Below, piece after piece: positions 16,165-24,467 of a DNA stretch of 36,306 nt. Where the stretch lies: contig JBQCHG010000021.1 in assembly GCA_051954935.1 (NCBI GenBank), positions 1 through 36,306 of the forward strand, read 5' to 3'. The position numbers and the translations under genes were made by a program. The notes under the pieces were generated by a model. That model was not told where the DNA came from. It ran no database searches and saw only the letters and a program-made list of their open reading frames with translations. Each line of letters starts with the position of its first letter. Position 1 is the first letter of the stretch. Origin of the DNA: 66-474 sp051954935. GTDB lineage: Bacteria; Pseudomonadota; Gammaproteobacteria; Xanthomonadales; Rhodanobacteraceae.

Positions 16165-19100
16165 ATGGGCTTCTCTTCGATCTTCATCCGCCGCCCCGTC
16201 GCCACATCGCTGCTGATGCTGGCGGTGCTGCTGCTGGGCATCATCGGCTACCGCGAGTTGCCGGTTTCCGCGCTGCCGGAAATCGAGGCGCCGAGCCTGG
16301 TGGTGACGACCACGTACCCTGGCGCCAGCGCGACTACGATGGCGACGCTGGTGACCACGCCGCTCGAGCGCCAGCTCGGGCAGATCTCCGGCATCACGAT
16401 GATGAGTTCGGATTCGTCGGCGGGGCTCTCCACAGTCGTGCTGCAGTTCGCGATGGGCCGTGACATTGACGTCGCGGCGGAGGACGTGCAATCCGCATTG
16501 CGCTCGGCGCGCCTGCCCGGGAGCCTTCCCTATCCGCCGGTCTACAACCGCGTGAATCCCGCGGACGCGCCCATCCTGACGCTGGCGCTGTATTCCGACA
16601 GCCGGCCGCTGCGCGACGTCAACGACTACGCCGATTCGATCATCGCCCAGAAGCTCTCGCAGGTCCCCGGCGTAGGTCTGGTCTCGATTGCCGGCAATGT
16701 GCGACCGGCGGTGCGCGTGCAGGTGGATCCGTCCAGGCTCGCCAATCTCGGCCTTACGCTGGAAGACGTGCGTAGCGCGCTGACGCAAGCCAATGTCAAC
16801 GCGGCCAAAGGCACGTTGAACGGCACCGTGCAGAGCTATTCGATCGGCACCAATGACCAGTTGCAGGACGCACAGCAATACGCCAACGCGATCATCAGCT
16901 ACAAGAACGGCGCGCCGGTGCGCCTGAGCGATGTCGCCGCCGTCACGAACGGCGTGGAGAACGACCAGCTCGCCGCCTGGGCAAATGGCAAGCCGGCCGT
17001 GCTGCTGGACATCCGCCGCCAGCCGGGCGCCAACATCGTCAACACCGTGGCGCAAATCCAGCAGACGCTGCCGTCGCTGCGCGCGGTGCTGCCCGCAGAC
17101 GTGCACCTGGACGTTTTCGCCGACCGCACCGTCACCATCCGCGCTTCGGTGCGCGACGTGGAGTTCACGCTGCTGCTCACCGTATTCCTAGTGATCGGCG
17201 TGATCTTCGTGTTCCTGCGCCGATTGTGGGCGACAGTGATTCCCTCCGTCGCGGTGCCGCTCTCGTTGCTCGGCACCTTCGCGGTGATGGCCGCGGCCGG
17301 ATTCTCGCTGGACAACCTGTCATTGATGGCGCTGACGGTTGCGACCGGTTTCGTGGTGGACGATGCGATCGTGATGATCGAGAACATCGTGCGCTACATC
17401 GAGCACGGCAAGGATTCGAAAACCGCCGCGGAAATCGGCGCGCGCGAAATCGGCTTCACGGTAGTGTCGCTGACGGTTTCGCTGATCGCGGTCTTCCTGC
17501 CGTTGCTTCTGATGCCGGGCGTGACCGGGCGGTTGTTCCACGAGTTTGCCTGGGTGCTGACGATCGCGGTCGCCATCTCCATGCTGGTCTCGCTGACGCT
17601 GACGCCGATGATGTGCGCCTACCTGCTCGACCGCGGCTCGGTACCGGTGGACGATGCGGCCGCCGAGCGCGGCAAGCCGACGCTGTTCAGCCGCATGCTC
17701 GGGGTTTACGAGCGCACGCTGGACTGGGTGCTGGCTCGGCAGCGCCTGACCATGCTGATCGCCACGCTGTCTGTGGTGGTGACGATCCTGCTCTACATCG
17801 CGATCCCGAAGGGCCTGCTGCCGCAGCAGGACACCGGCCTGATCACCGGCGTGGTGCAGGCCGACAACAATATCGCGTTCCCGCAAATGGAGAAGGTGAC
17901 CGAGCAGGTCGCCGCGCGCCTGCGCGCCGATCCCGCCGTCGCCGGCGTCGCCGCATTCATCGGCGCGGGCTCCATCAATCCGATCCTCAGCCAGGGCCAG
18001 CTCAGCATTGTGCTGAAGGATCGCAGCCAGCGCGCGGGTCTGGACACGATCCTGCCGCGCCTGCAGCAAGCCGTTGCCGATATCCCGGGTGCAGCGCTGT
18101 ATCTGAAGCCGGTGCAGGACATCACGCTGGATACGCGCGTCGCGCCGACCGAGTACCAGTACACCCTCTCCGAAGTGAACGCGAAGGAGCTCGCCGGTTA
18201 CGCGCAGCAGTTGACCGCAGCGCTGCGACAGCGTCCGGAGCTGGCGGACGTGGCAAGCAACCTCGCCGACAACGGCGACGCGCTGAACCTGCAGATCGAC
18301 CGCAATGCCGCGAGTCGCCTCGGCGTGCCCGTGCAGACGATCGATGACACGCTCTACGATGCCTTCGGCCAGCGCCAGATCTCGACCATCTTCACCGAGT
18401 TGAACCAGTACCGCGTGGTACTGGAGGTGGCGCCGCAATTCCGCAACCGCTCCGACCTGATGAACATGCTCGCCGTGCGCAGCAACGGCGCGAGCGGCGC
18501 ACTGACCGGCAGCAACGCGACCAGCCTCGGCATGACCAAGTCGGCCAACTCCTCGACTTCCACCGGCGTGGGCCAGAGCAATACCGGCATTCCGATCGGT
18601 GGCGGCAACACCGTGCCCCTGTCCACGCTGGCGACCGCGAACGTCACCAGCGCGCCGCTGGTGGTCAGCCATCAGAACCAGCTTCCGGCGATCACGATTT
18701 CGTTCAATCTCGCGCCAGGCTATTCGCTTTCGCAGGCGGTAAACGCGATCAACAATGAAGTCGCGCGGCTGCATTTCCCGCCACAGGTACGCGGCGAATT
18801 CGTCGGCGCGGCGGCGGAGTTCTCCTCCTCGATCGGCAACGAGCTGCTGCTGATCCTCGCCGCGGTGGTGGTGATCTACATCGTTCTGGGCGTGCTGTAC
18901 GAAAGCTACATCCATCCCGCCACGATCATCTCCACGCTGCCGCCGGCCGGCGTCGGTGCGCTGCTGGCGCTGATGCTGTGCGACATGAGCCTGTCGGTGG
19001 ACGGGATCGTCGGCATCGTGCTGCTGATCGGCATCGTGAAGAAGAACGCGATCATGATGATCGACTTCGCGATCACCGCGCAGCGCGAGGGCCTCACGCC

Positions 19101-19374
19101 CCGGGAGGCGATCCGCCGCGCCTGCCTGCTGCGCTTCCGCCCGATCATGATGACCACGATGGCGGCGTTGCTCGGCGCACTCCCGCTGGCGCTCGGCACC
19201 GGCATTGGTTCCGAGCTGCGCCGCCCATTGGGCGTGTCGATCGTCGGTGGTCTGCTGTTGTCGCAACTCGTCACGCTGTACACCACGCCGGTGATCTATC
19301 TCTACATGGAAAGGTTCCATGCGTGGATCAGGGCAAGGCGGGGTGGCGCATCGCAAGTCGCGCATGAGGGCTGA
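16165..19374 (+). CDS. mdtB: RND multidrug efflux pump subunit, MdtB-like
   Basis: Inner-membrane proton-driven exporter of the HAE1 RND family. It begins FSSIFIRRPVATSLLMLA, the standard N-terminal amphipathic segment and first helix. Helix 4 carries the proton-relay pair in TGFVVDDAIVMIENI, and the conserved YPGAS/PLERQLGQI porter segment is present. Twelve membrane helices and two large periplasmic loops fit its 1069 residues. The length exceeds the usual size of about 1040, mainly through a Gly/Ser/Thr/Asn-rich stretch (about residues 779-815) in the second periplasmic loop. It is followed after 3 bases by a second, different RND gene, so a heteromeric MdtBC-type trimer is likely. Confidence 0.93.
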   Translation: MGFSSIFIRRPVATSLLMLAVLLLGIIGYRELPVSALPEIEAPSLVVTTTYPGASATTMATLVTTPLERQLGQISGITMMSSDSSAGLSTVVLQFAMGRDIDVAAEDVQSALRSARLPGSLPYPPVYNRVNPADAPILTLALYSDSRPLRDVNDYADSIIAQKLSQVPGVGLVSIAGNVRPAVRVQVDPSRLANLGLTLEDVRSALTQANVNAAKGTLNGTVQSYSIGTNDQLQDAQQYANAIISYKNGAPVRLSDVAAVTNGVENDQLAAWANGKPAVLLDIRRQPGANIVNTVAQIQQTLPSLRAVLPADVHLDVFADRTVTIRASVRDVEFTLLLTVFLVIGVIFVFLRRLWATVIPSVAVPLSLLGTFAVMAAAGFSLDNLSLMALTVATGFVVDDAIVMIENIVRYIEHGKDSKTAAEIGAREIGFTVVSLTVSLIAVFLPLLLMPGVTGRLFHEFAWVLTIAVAISMLVSLTLTPMMCAYLLDRGSVPVDDAAAERGKPTLFSRMLGVYERTLDWVLARQRLTMLIATLSVVVTILLYIAIPKGLLPQQDTGLITGVVQADNNIAFPQMEKVTEQVAARLRADPAVAGVAAFIGAGSINPILSQGQLSIVLKDRSQRAGLDTILPRLQQAVADIPGAALYLKPVQDITLDTRVAPTEYQYTLSEVNAKELAGYAQQLTAALRQRPELADVASNLADNGDALNLQIDRNAASRLGVPVQTIDDTLYDAFGQRQISTIFTELNQYRVVLEVAPQFRNRSDLMNMLAVRSNGASGALTGSNATSLGMTKSANSSTSTGVGQSNTGIPIGGGNTVPLSTLATANVTSAPLVVSHQNQLPAITISFNLAPGYSLSQAVNAINNEVARLHFPPQVRGEFVGAAAEFSSSIGNELLLILAAVVVIYIVLGVLYESYIHPATIISTLPPAGVGALLALMLCDMSLSVDGIVGIVLLIGIVKKNAIMMIDFAITAQREGLTPREAIRRACLLRFRPIMMTTMAALLGALPLALGTGIGSELRRPLGVSIVGGLLLSQLVTLYTTPVIYLYMERFHAWIRARRGGASQVAHEG

Positions 19375-19377
19375 GGC

Positions 19378-22300
19378 ATGAGCCTCTCCACTCCCTTCAT
19401 CAAACGCCCGATCGGCACCTCGTTGCTGGCAGCGGGCGTGCTGGTTGCGGGCATCATCTGCTACGCGCTGCTGGGGATCAGCGCGCTGCCGCAAATCACC
19501 TTTCCCGCGATCTTCGTCCAGGCCAGCGAGCCGGGAGCCGATGCCGCGACGATGGCCGCCACGGTGGCTTCGCCGCTGGAGCGGCATCTCGGCCAGATTC
19601 CCGGCATCGACACCATGCGCTCCAATTCGTCGGAGGGCCGCGCGACGGTGTTCATCATGTTCCAGGGCGGAGTGGACCTGGACGCCGCCGCGCGCGAGGT
19701 GCAGGCGGCGATCAACGCCGCGGCTCCCGATCTTCCCGCAGGCCTGCCGCAGCCGCCGACCTACAGGAAGATCAATCCCAACGACGATCCGATCATCCAG
19801 TTCGCGCTGACGTCCGACGCCGAGCCGCTGTCCTCGCTGTTCGACGACGCGCAGACGCTTTTGCAGCCGCGCCTGTCGCAACTGCCCGGCGTCGCTTCGG
19901 TGGAAGTCTCGGGCAGCGCGCAGCCGGCGATCCGGGTGGACGTGGATCTGCATGCGCTGGACGGGGTGGGCCTGTCTTCCAACGACCTGCGCAACGCCCT
20001 CACCGCGGCCAACGTGACCTCGCCGCAGGGATTCCTCAGCGATGGCCGCACGCAGATGGCGGTGACGGCCAACGACCAGCTGCACACCCCGGAGGATTTC
20101 GCCAACCTCGTGGTTGCCGTGCGCAAAGGCACGCCGATCTACCTGCGCGACCTCGCACACGTCTACCAGGGCGCCGAAGACAGCTATCAGGCAGCCTGGT
20201 TCAACGGCAAGCGTTCGATCGAAATGGATGTGTACAAGCGACCGGACGCCAACATCATCACCACGGTGGATGCGATCAAGGCCGAGCTGCCGCGCCTGCG
20301 CGCGCTGCTGCCGCCCGGCACGCAACTGACACCGTACTTCGACGGCACACCCACGGTGCGCGCCTCCGTCAACGACGTGCAGATCACCTTGCTGATCAGC
20401 CTCGCGATGGTGGTGCTCACCATGGCGCTGTTCCTGCGCAGGCTCGCGCCTACCGTCATCGCCGCGCTGGCGGTGCCGATGTCGCTGGCCGGCGCGTTCA
20501 TCGTGATGTACGTGATGGACTACACGCTGGACAACCTCTCCCTGCTGGCACTGGTGATCGCGATCGGCTTCGTGGTGGACGACGCCATCGTGGTGATCGA
20601 GAACATCATCCGCCACATCGATGAAGGCCAGGATCGCCTGCAGGCGACCCTCAACGGCGCGCGCGAGATCGGCTTCACCATCGTGGCGATCACGCTGTCG
20701 CTGATCGCCGTGTTCGTGCCCCTGCTGTTCGCCTCCGGCATCATCGGAATGTTCTTCCGGGAATTCACGGTGGTGCTGGTATCCGCGATCGCGGTATCGG
20801 CGCTCGTTTCGCTGACGCTCACGCCTTCGCTGTGCGGCGTGTTCCTGTCGCCGCAGCCCGAGCACGCCGCCACTTCGCGCACAGGTCGCGTGCTGGATCG
20901 CGTGCACGGGGGCATGTTGTCCATCTACCGGCGCGCGCTGGACTGGACGCTGCGCCACCCCCGCCTGCTGGCGCTGATGCCGCTGGTGCTGGTGGGCGTG
21001 ACCGTCTTCCTGTTCGGCATGGTGCGGGCCGGCTTCTTCCCGCCGCAGGACACCGGTCTGATCCGCGGCTTCGCCACCGGCGGCACCACGCCGTCGTTCT
21101 CCGATCTGGAAAAACGGGAGCAGCGCATCCTGGCGATGCTGCGCGCCGATCCCGCCGTCGAATACGTCAGTTCCTCGATCGGGAGTTCGTGGCGCGGCAC
21201 GGCCAGCCGCTACAGCATCCAACTGAAGCCGCTCGGCCAGGGACGCCACGAATCCACGCAGGAGGTGCTGACGCGGCTTTCCGCCAAGGCGGCGAAATAT
21301 CCGGATCTGAACCTGCGCCTGCGCGCGCACCAGGACCTGCCCAGTGGCGGGGGCGGCAGCAACCAGGGCGCGCAGTACCAGGTTTCGCTGAAAGGCAACG
21401 ATCTCGCCGAACTCGAAGCGTGGCTGCCGAAGCTGCAAACGCAGCTGCAACACAACCCGATGTTCCGCGACGTGGGCTCGGACGTGGACGAAGCGGGCCT
21501 GCGGCAGAACATCGTGATCGACCGCGACAAGGCCAGCAGTCTCGGGATTTCCGTCGCCGCGGTGGATGATGCGCTCTACAACGCGTTCGGCCAGCGCCAG
21601 ATCTCCACGATCTATTCCGATACCGATCAATATGCGGTGGTGCTGACCGCAATGGCTTCGGAAGCGGCGACTCCCGAGGCGCTGAACCGCCTGTACGTGC
21701 ACAGCAGCAACGGCGCGCTGGTGCCGATCACCGCGATCGCGCACCAGGAACCCGGGCTGGCGCCGGCACAGATCAGCCACGAGAACCAGTTCACCGTGAT
21801 GGACCTCAGCTTCAACCTGGCGCCGGGGGTGAGCATGGGTCAGGCGATGCAGCAGATCCAGAAGACCATCGAGGGCATGCGCATGCCGGGCGACATCAGC
21901 CTGAGCCTAGGCGGCGACTTCCGCCGCTTCCAGCAGCAGCAGAGCAACATGCCGCTGCTGCTGCTCGGCGCGATCATTGCGGTCTACATCGTGCTCGGCA
22001 TGCTCTACGAGAGCCTGATCCACCCGGTCACGATCCTCTCCACCCTGCCCTCGGCCGGCGTCGGCGCGCTGCTGGCGCTGGTGCTCACCAACACCGAACT
22101 GTCGGTGGTCGCCGACATGGCGCTGGTGCTGCTGATCGGACTGGTGAAGAAGAACGCGATCATGATGATCGATTTCGCGCTGGTCGCGCAGCGCCGGGGG
22201 CTGCCTCCGCTGGAGGCGATCCGCGAGGCCTGTCTGGTGCGTTTCCGCCCGATCATGATGACCACGATGGTCGCGATCCTCGCAGCGCTGCCGCTGGCCA

Positions 22301-22491
22301 TCGGCATCGGCACCGGCGCGGAGCTGCGCCGCCCGCTCGGCATCGCCCTGCTCGGCGGCCTGATCGTCTCGCAATCGCTGACGCTGATTTCCACGCCGGC
22401 GCTCTACCTGGTGTTCGCGCGCATGTCCGAGCGCCGCAAGCTGCGCCGTGCACAACGCCGCGCATTGGGGCACTCGGGCTCTTCCGGCTGA
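19378..22491 (+). CDS. mdtC: RND multidrug efflux pump subunit, MdtC-like
   Basis: Second RND subunit of the pump. Family features are FIKRPIGTSLLAAGVL at the N-terminus, the early porter segment with LERHLGQIPGI, and helix 4 IGFVVDDAIVVIENI with the essential acidic pair. The GQRQISTIYSDTDQYAVVL segment of the second porter domain is also visible, as is GLVKKNAIMMIDFAL on helix 10-11. The length of 1037 residues is normal. A good Shine-Dalgarno (AGGGCTGAGG) lies just before the ATG at the very end of mdtB, giving tight coupling. No outer-membrane TolC/OprM-type gene follows, so the pump must borrow one encoded elsewhere. The downstream neighbour regB has its own apparent promoter region. Confidence 0.93.
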   Translation: MSLSTPFIKRPIGTSLLAAGVLVAGIICYALLGISALPQITFPAIFVQASEPGADAATMAATVASPLERHLGQIPGIDTMRSNSSEGRATVFIMFQGGVDLDAAAREVQAAINAAAPDLPAGLPQPPTYRKINPNDDPIIQFALTSDAEPLSSLFDDAQTLLQPRLSQLPGVASVEVSGSAQPAIRVDVDLHALDGVGLSSNDLRNALTAANVTSPQGFLSDGRTQMAVTANDQLHTPEDFANLVVAVRKGTPIYLRDLAHVYQGAEDSYQAAWFNGKRSIEMDVYKRPDANIITTVDAIKAELPRLRALLPPGTQLTPYFDGTPTVRASVNDVQITLLISLAMVVLTMALFLRRLAPTVIAALAVPMSLAGAFIVMYVMDYTLDNLSLLALVIAIGFVVDDAIVVIENIIRHIDEGQDRLQATLNGAREIGFTIVAITLSLIAVFVPLLFASGIIGMFFREFTVVLVSAIAVSALVSLTLTPSLCGVFLSPQPEHAATSRTGRVLDRVHGGMLSIYRRALDWTLRHPRLLALMPLVLVGVTVFLFGMVRAGFFPPQDTGLIRGFATGGTTPSFSDLEKREQRILAMLRADPAVEYVSSSIGSSWRGTASRYSIQLKPLGQGRHESTQEVLTRLSAKAAKYPDLNLRLRAHQDLPSGGGGSNQGAQYQVSLKGNDLAELEAWLPKLQTQLQHNPMFRDVGSDVDEAGLRQNIVIDRDKASSLGISVAAVDDALYNAFGQRQISTIYSDTDQYAVVLTAMASEAATPEALNRLYVHSSNGALVPITAIAHQEPGLAPAQISHENQFTVMDLSFNLAPGVSMGQAMQQIQKTIEGMRMPGDISLSLGGDFRRFQQQQSNMPLLLLGAIIAVYIVLGMLYESLIHPVTILSTLPSAGVGALLALVLTNTELSVVADMALVLLIGLVKKNAIMMIDFALVAQRRGLPPLEAIREACLVRFRPIMMTTMVAILAALPLAIGIGTGAELRRPLGIALLGGLIVSQSLTLISTPALYLVFARMSERRKLRRAQRRALGHSGSSG

Positions 22492-22497
22492 CCGGCT

Positions 22498-22512
22498 GCG
22501 GCATTTCGTCGC
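22498..22512 (+). promoter_or_regulatory. RegA/RegR-type binding box upstream of regB
   Basis: GCGGCATTTCGTCGC fits each fixed position of the RegR/RegA-type consensus recalled as GNGRC-RTT-NN-GNCGC, and lies in the imperfect palindrome TGCGGC-N5-GTCGCA. It starts 7 bases after the mdtC stop, and its last base is 48 bases before the regB ATG. A GATAAT -10-like hexamer follows at 22546-22551. The site suggests autoregulation by the RegA encoded two genes on. The consensus is from memory. Confidence 0.6.
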
Positions 22513-22545
22513 AGGCTGTCGCATCCGGCACCGGGCTGTTCGCGC

Positions 22546-22551
22546 GATAAT
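22546..22551 (+). promoter_or_regulatory. Candidate -10 element for regB
   Basis: GATAAT is the best -10-like hexamer in the 68-base gap. No TTGACA-like -35 lies 16-18 bases upstream, as expected for an activator-dependent promoter. It lies so near the ATG (22560) that the transcript would have almost no leader, and no Shine-Dalgarno is visible. A leaderless start or an alternative upstream promoter is possible. Confidence 0.3.
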
Positions 22552-22559
22552 TTGCGTCC

Positions 22560-23840
22560 ATGCAAAGTTCGTCGCTCTCGACCCGCTTCGACCCGCGCGC
22601 GTTGGTGACCACGCTCGCCTGGCTGCGCCCGTGCATGGTGATCGGCGAGGCGCTGATGCTGCTCGTCGCCGTGCGCGGACTGCACATCGCGCTGCCGGTC
22701 GCGCCGTTGCTGATCGGCCTGTGCGTGGCGGGATTGACCGCGCCGGCGACGTTCTGGCGCCTGAGCCGGCCTTGGCAGGTCGCCCAGCCGGAAGCCGTCG
22801 CCCAGGTAGTATTCGACCTGCTCGCGCTCACGTGGCTGCTGTACTTCAGCGGAGGTGCGGCCAATCCCTTCATCACCCTGCTGCTGGTTCCGATCGCGCT
22901 GGCCGCCGCCGCGCTCTCCTTCAGGCCCATCGCCGTGGTGACGATGATCGCCGCCTCGATGTATCTGCTGCTGATGTTCCGGCACGTGCCGTTGCCGGGC
23001 ATGGCGATGCACGACGATGTGGAGTTCCGCATGCATCTGGCCGGCATGGCGATCAACTTCGCCGTGTCCGCGCTGCTGCTGGCGGTCTTCATCGGCCGCC
23101 TGAACGCGTCGCTGCGCAGGCAACGCGACACCATGCAGCGCCTGCGCGAGCGTGCGCTGCGCGACGAAGGCATCCTCGCCATCGCAACCCAGGCGGCGAG
23201 CGCGGCGCACGAGTTGAACACGCCGCTGTCCAGCCTGCGCGTCCTGCTTGCGGAACTGCTGCGCGAACGTACCGATGATGCGAGCTTGCGGCCCGAACTC
23301 GAACTGATGAGCGGGGAGGTCGGACGTTGCCGCGACATTCTCAACCGGATGGTCGAGTTCGGGCAGGCGCAGCTCACCTCGTTGCCCCAGCGCACCACGC
23401 TAGGCGAGTACGTGCATGCCAATGCCGAGCGGTTCCGGCTGTTGCGCCCGGAAATGGAACTGCAGATACGACTGGATCCGATGCACGCCCCGCACCCGAT
23501 CGAAGTGCAACCCGGCCTCGCCGCCGCCCTGCTCAACCTGCTGAACAACGCGGCCGATGCCTCGGCGCAGAACCGGCGGCGCGGCGTGCTGCTCTGCGCT
23601 TCCGTGAACGCGAACGGGATCGAAATCACCGTGGGTGACCAGGGGCCGGGCTTGGGCACGCAATACGACAAGCCGTTTCCGACCAGCAGCAAGCCCGATG
23701 GACTGGGGCTCGGCCTGACGCTGGCGCAAGCGACGGTCGAACGGATGCGCGGGGAGATGAGCATCAGCAGCAGCGGTGAGGGCGCGCGCATCACCCTGCA
23801 CCTGCCGATCAACGCGGACGCGCGGCTCGATGCGCGCTGA
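22560..23840 (+). CDS. regB: RegB/PrrB-type redox-responsive sensor histidine kinase
   Basis: Membrane sensor kinase of the RegB/PrrB/ActS group, which in other proteobacteria reads the quinone pool and respiratory flux. About six hydrophobic segments fill the first 185 residues. The quinone-site motif GGxxNPF is present as G98-G-A-A-N-P-F104. The H box AAHELNTPLS places the phosphorylated His at H217. C257 in GRCRDIL lies exactly 40 residues later, the same spacing as His225-Cys265 in R. capsulatus RegB, the redox-active thiol. The ATPase domain shows LNLLNNAADAS (N box), GDQGPGLG (G1) and a GLGLGLTLA G2 box. It overlaps regA by 11 bases. Confidence 0.9.
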   Translation: MQSSSLSTRFDPRALVTTLAWLRPCMVIGEALMLLVAVRGLHIALPVAPLLIGLCVAGLTAPATFWRLSRPWQVAQPEAVAQVVFDLLALTWLLYFSGGAANPFITLLLVPIALAAAALSFRPIAVVTMIAASMYLLLMFRHVPLPGMAMHDDVEFRMHLAGMAINFAVSALLLAVFIGRLNASLRRQRDTMQRLRERALRDEGILAIATQAASAAHELNTPLSSLRVLLAELLRERTDDASLRPELELMSGEVGRCRDILNRMVEFGQAQLTSLPQRTTLGEYVHANAERFRLLRPEMELQIRLDPMHAPHPIEVQPGLAAALLNLLNNAADASAQNRRRGVLLCASVNANGIEITVGDQGPGLGTQYDKPFPTSSKPDGLGLGLTLAQATVERMRGEMSISSSGEGARITLHLPINADARLDAR

Positions 23841-24387
23841 GGGCAGCCAGAAACTGTTGCTGGCGGACGACGACGCGGTGTTCGTCCACGTGCTCGGGCG
23901 CGCGCTGCGCAGCCGCGGTTTCGAAGTCGCGAGTGCGTTCGACGCCGCCGGCGCGCTGGCGGCGGCGCGACAGGAGCACCCCGAGTTCGTGGTGCTGGAT
24001 CTCAAGCTCGGCGCCGACAACGGACTGGCGCTGATTCCTGAATTGCTTGTCGCCGCGCCGGGAGCTCGCATCCTGCTGCTGACGGGCTACGCCTCGATCG
24101 CCACGGCCGTGGAGGCGATCAAGCGCGGCGCGCACGACTATCTCGCCAAGCCGGTGGATGCCGATGCGGTAGTTCGGGCTTTACGCGCGGTCGGAGCAAC
24201 GCGCGCGGAACAGCAGCCCTCGCAGGAAAATCTGCCGCCGCGGCTGAAGCGGCTGGAGTGGGAACACATCCAGCGCGTGCTCGCCGAGTGCGGCGGCAAC
24301 GTCTCGGCCGCCGCGCGCCGGCTAGGCATGCATCGGCGCAGCCTGCAGCGCAAGCTCGTCAAGCATCCGGTGCGCGAACACGACTGA
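23830..24387 (+). CDS. regA: RegA/PrrA/ActR-type response regulator
   Basis: Partner regulator of RegB. The receiver domain has the acidic cluster D13-D15, the phosphorylation site D57 in VVLDLKLG, and the Lys of DYLAKPVDAD. The C-terminal Fis-type helix-turn-helix shows WEHIQRVLAECGGNVSAAAR then RLGMHRRSLQRKL, the near-invariant DNA-reading segment of this family. The ATG at 23830 gives 185 residues, the usual RegA size of about 184, and overlaps the regB stop region by 11 bases. An in-frame ATG at 23776 would add 18 residues not seen in the family. Because the recognition helix is so conserved, the boxes at 22498-22512 and 24393-24407 are plausible targets. Confidence 0.93.
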   Translation: MRAEGSQKLLLADDDAVFVHVLGRALRSRGFEVASAFDAAGALAAARQEHPEFVVLDLKLGADNGLALIPELLVAAPGARILLLTGYASIATAVEAIKRGAHDYLAKPVDADAVVRALRAVGATRAEQQPSQENLPPRLKRLEWEHIQRVLAECGGNVSAAARRLGMHRRSLQRKLVKHPVREHD

Positions 24388-24392
24388 GCGCT

Positions 24393-24407
24393 GCGACGTT
24401 TTGCCGC
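24393..24407 (+). promoter_or_regulatory. RegA/RegR-type binding box upstream of the barrel gene
   Basis: GCGACGTTTTGCCGC fits all fixed positions of the recalled GNGRC-RTT-NN-GNCGC consensus, inside the palindrome TGCGAC-N5-GCCGCA. It starts 6 bases after the regA stop and 75 bases before the ATG at 24468. A possible -10, TAAGCT (24432-24437), follows but is weak. The site suggests direct RegA control of the barrel-thioredoxin pair. Confidence 0.6.
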
Positions 24408-24467
24408 ATCGGCCCCGCTCCATCCAGCCGCTAAGCTTGCGAGCTGGACTGACGAACACGGAATCTC

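Noticed and set aside
17320..21780. A 1486-codon open frame on the - strand opposite both RND genes
   Set aside because: It runs exactly antisense to two strongly recognisable pump genes. Its translation is rich in His/Arg/Gln/Asp without domains, the usual product of reading GC-rich codons backwards.
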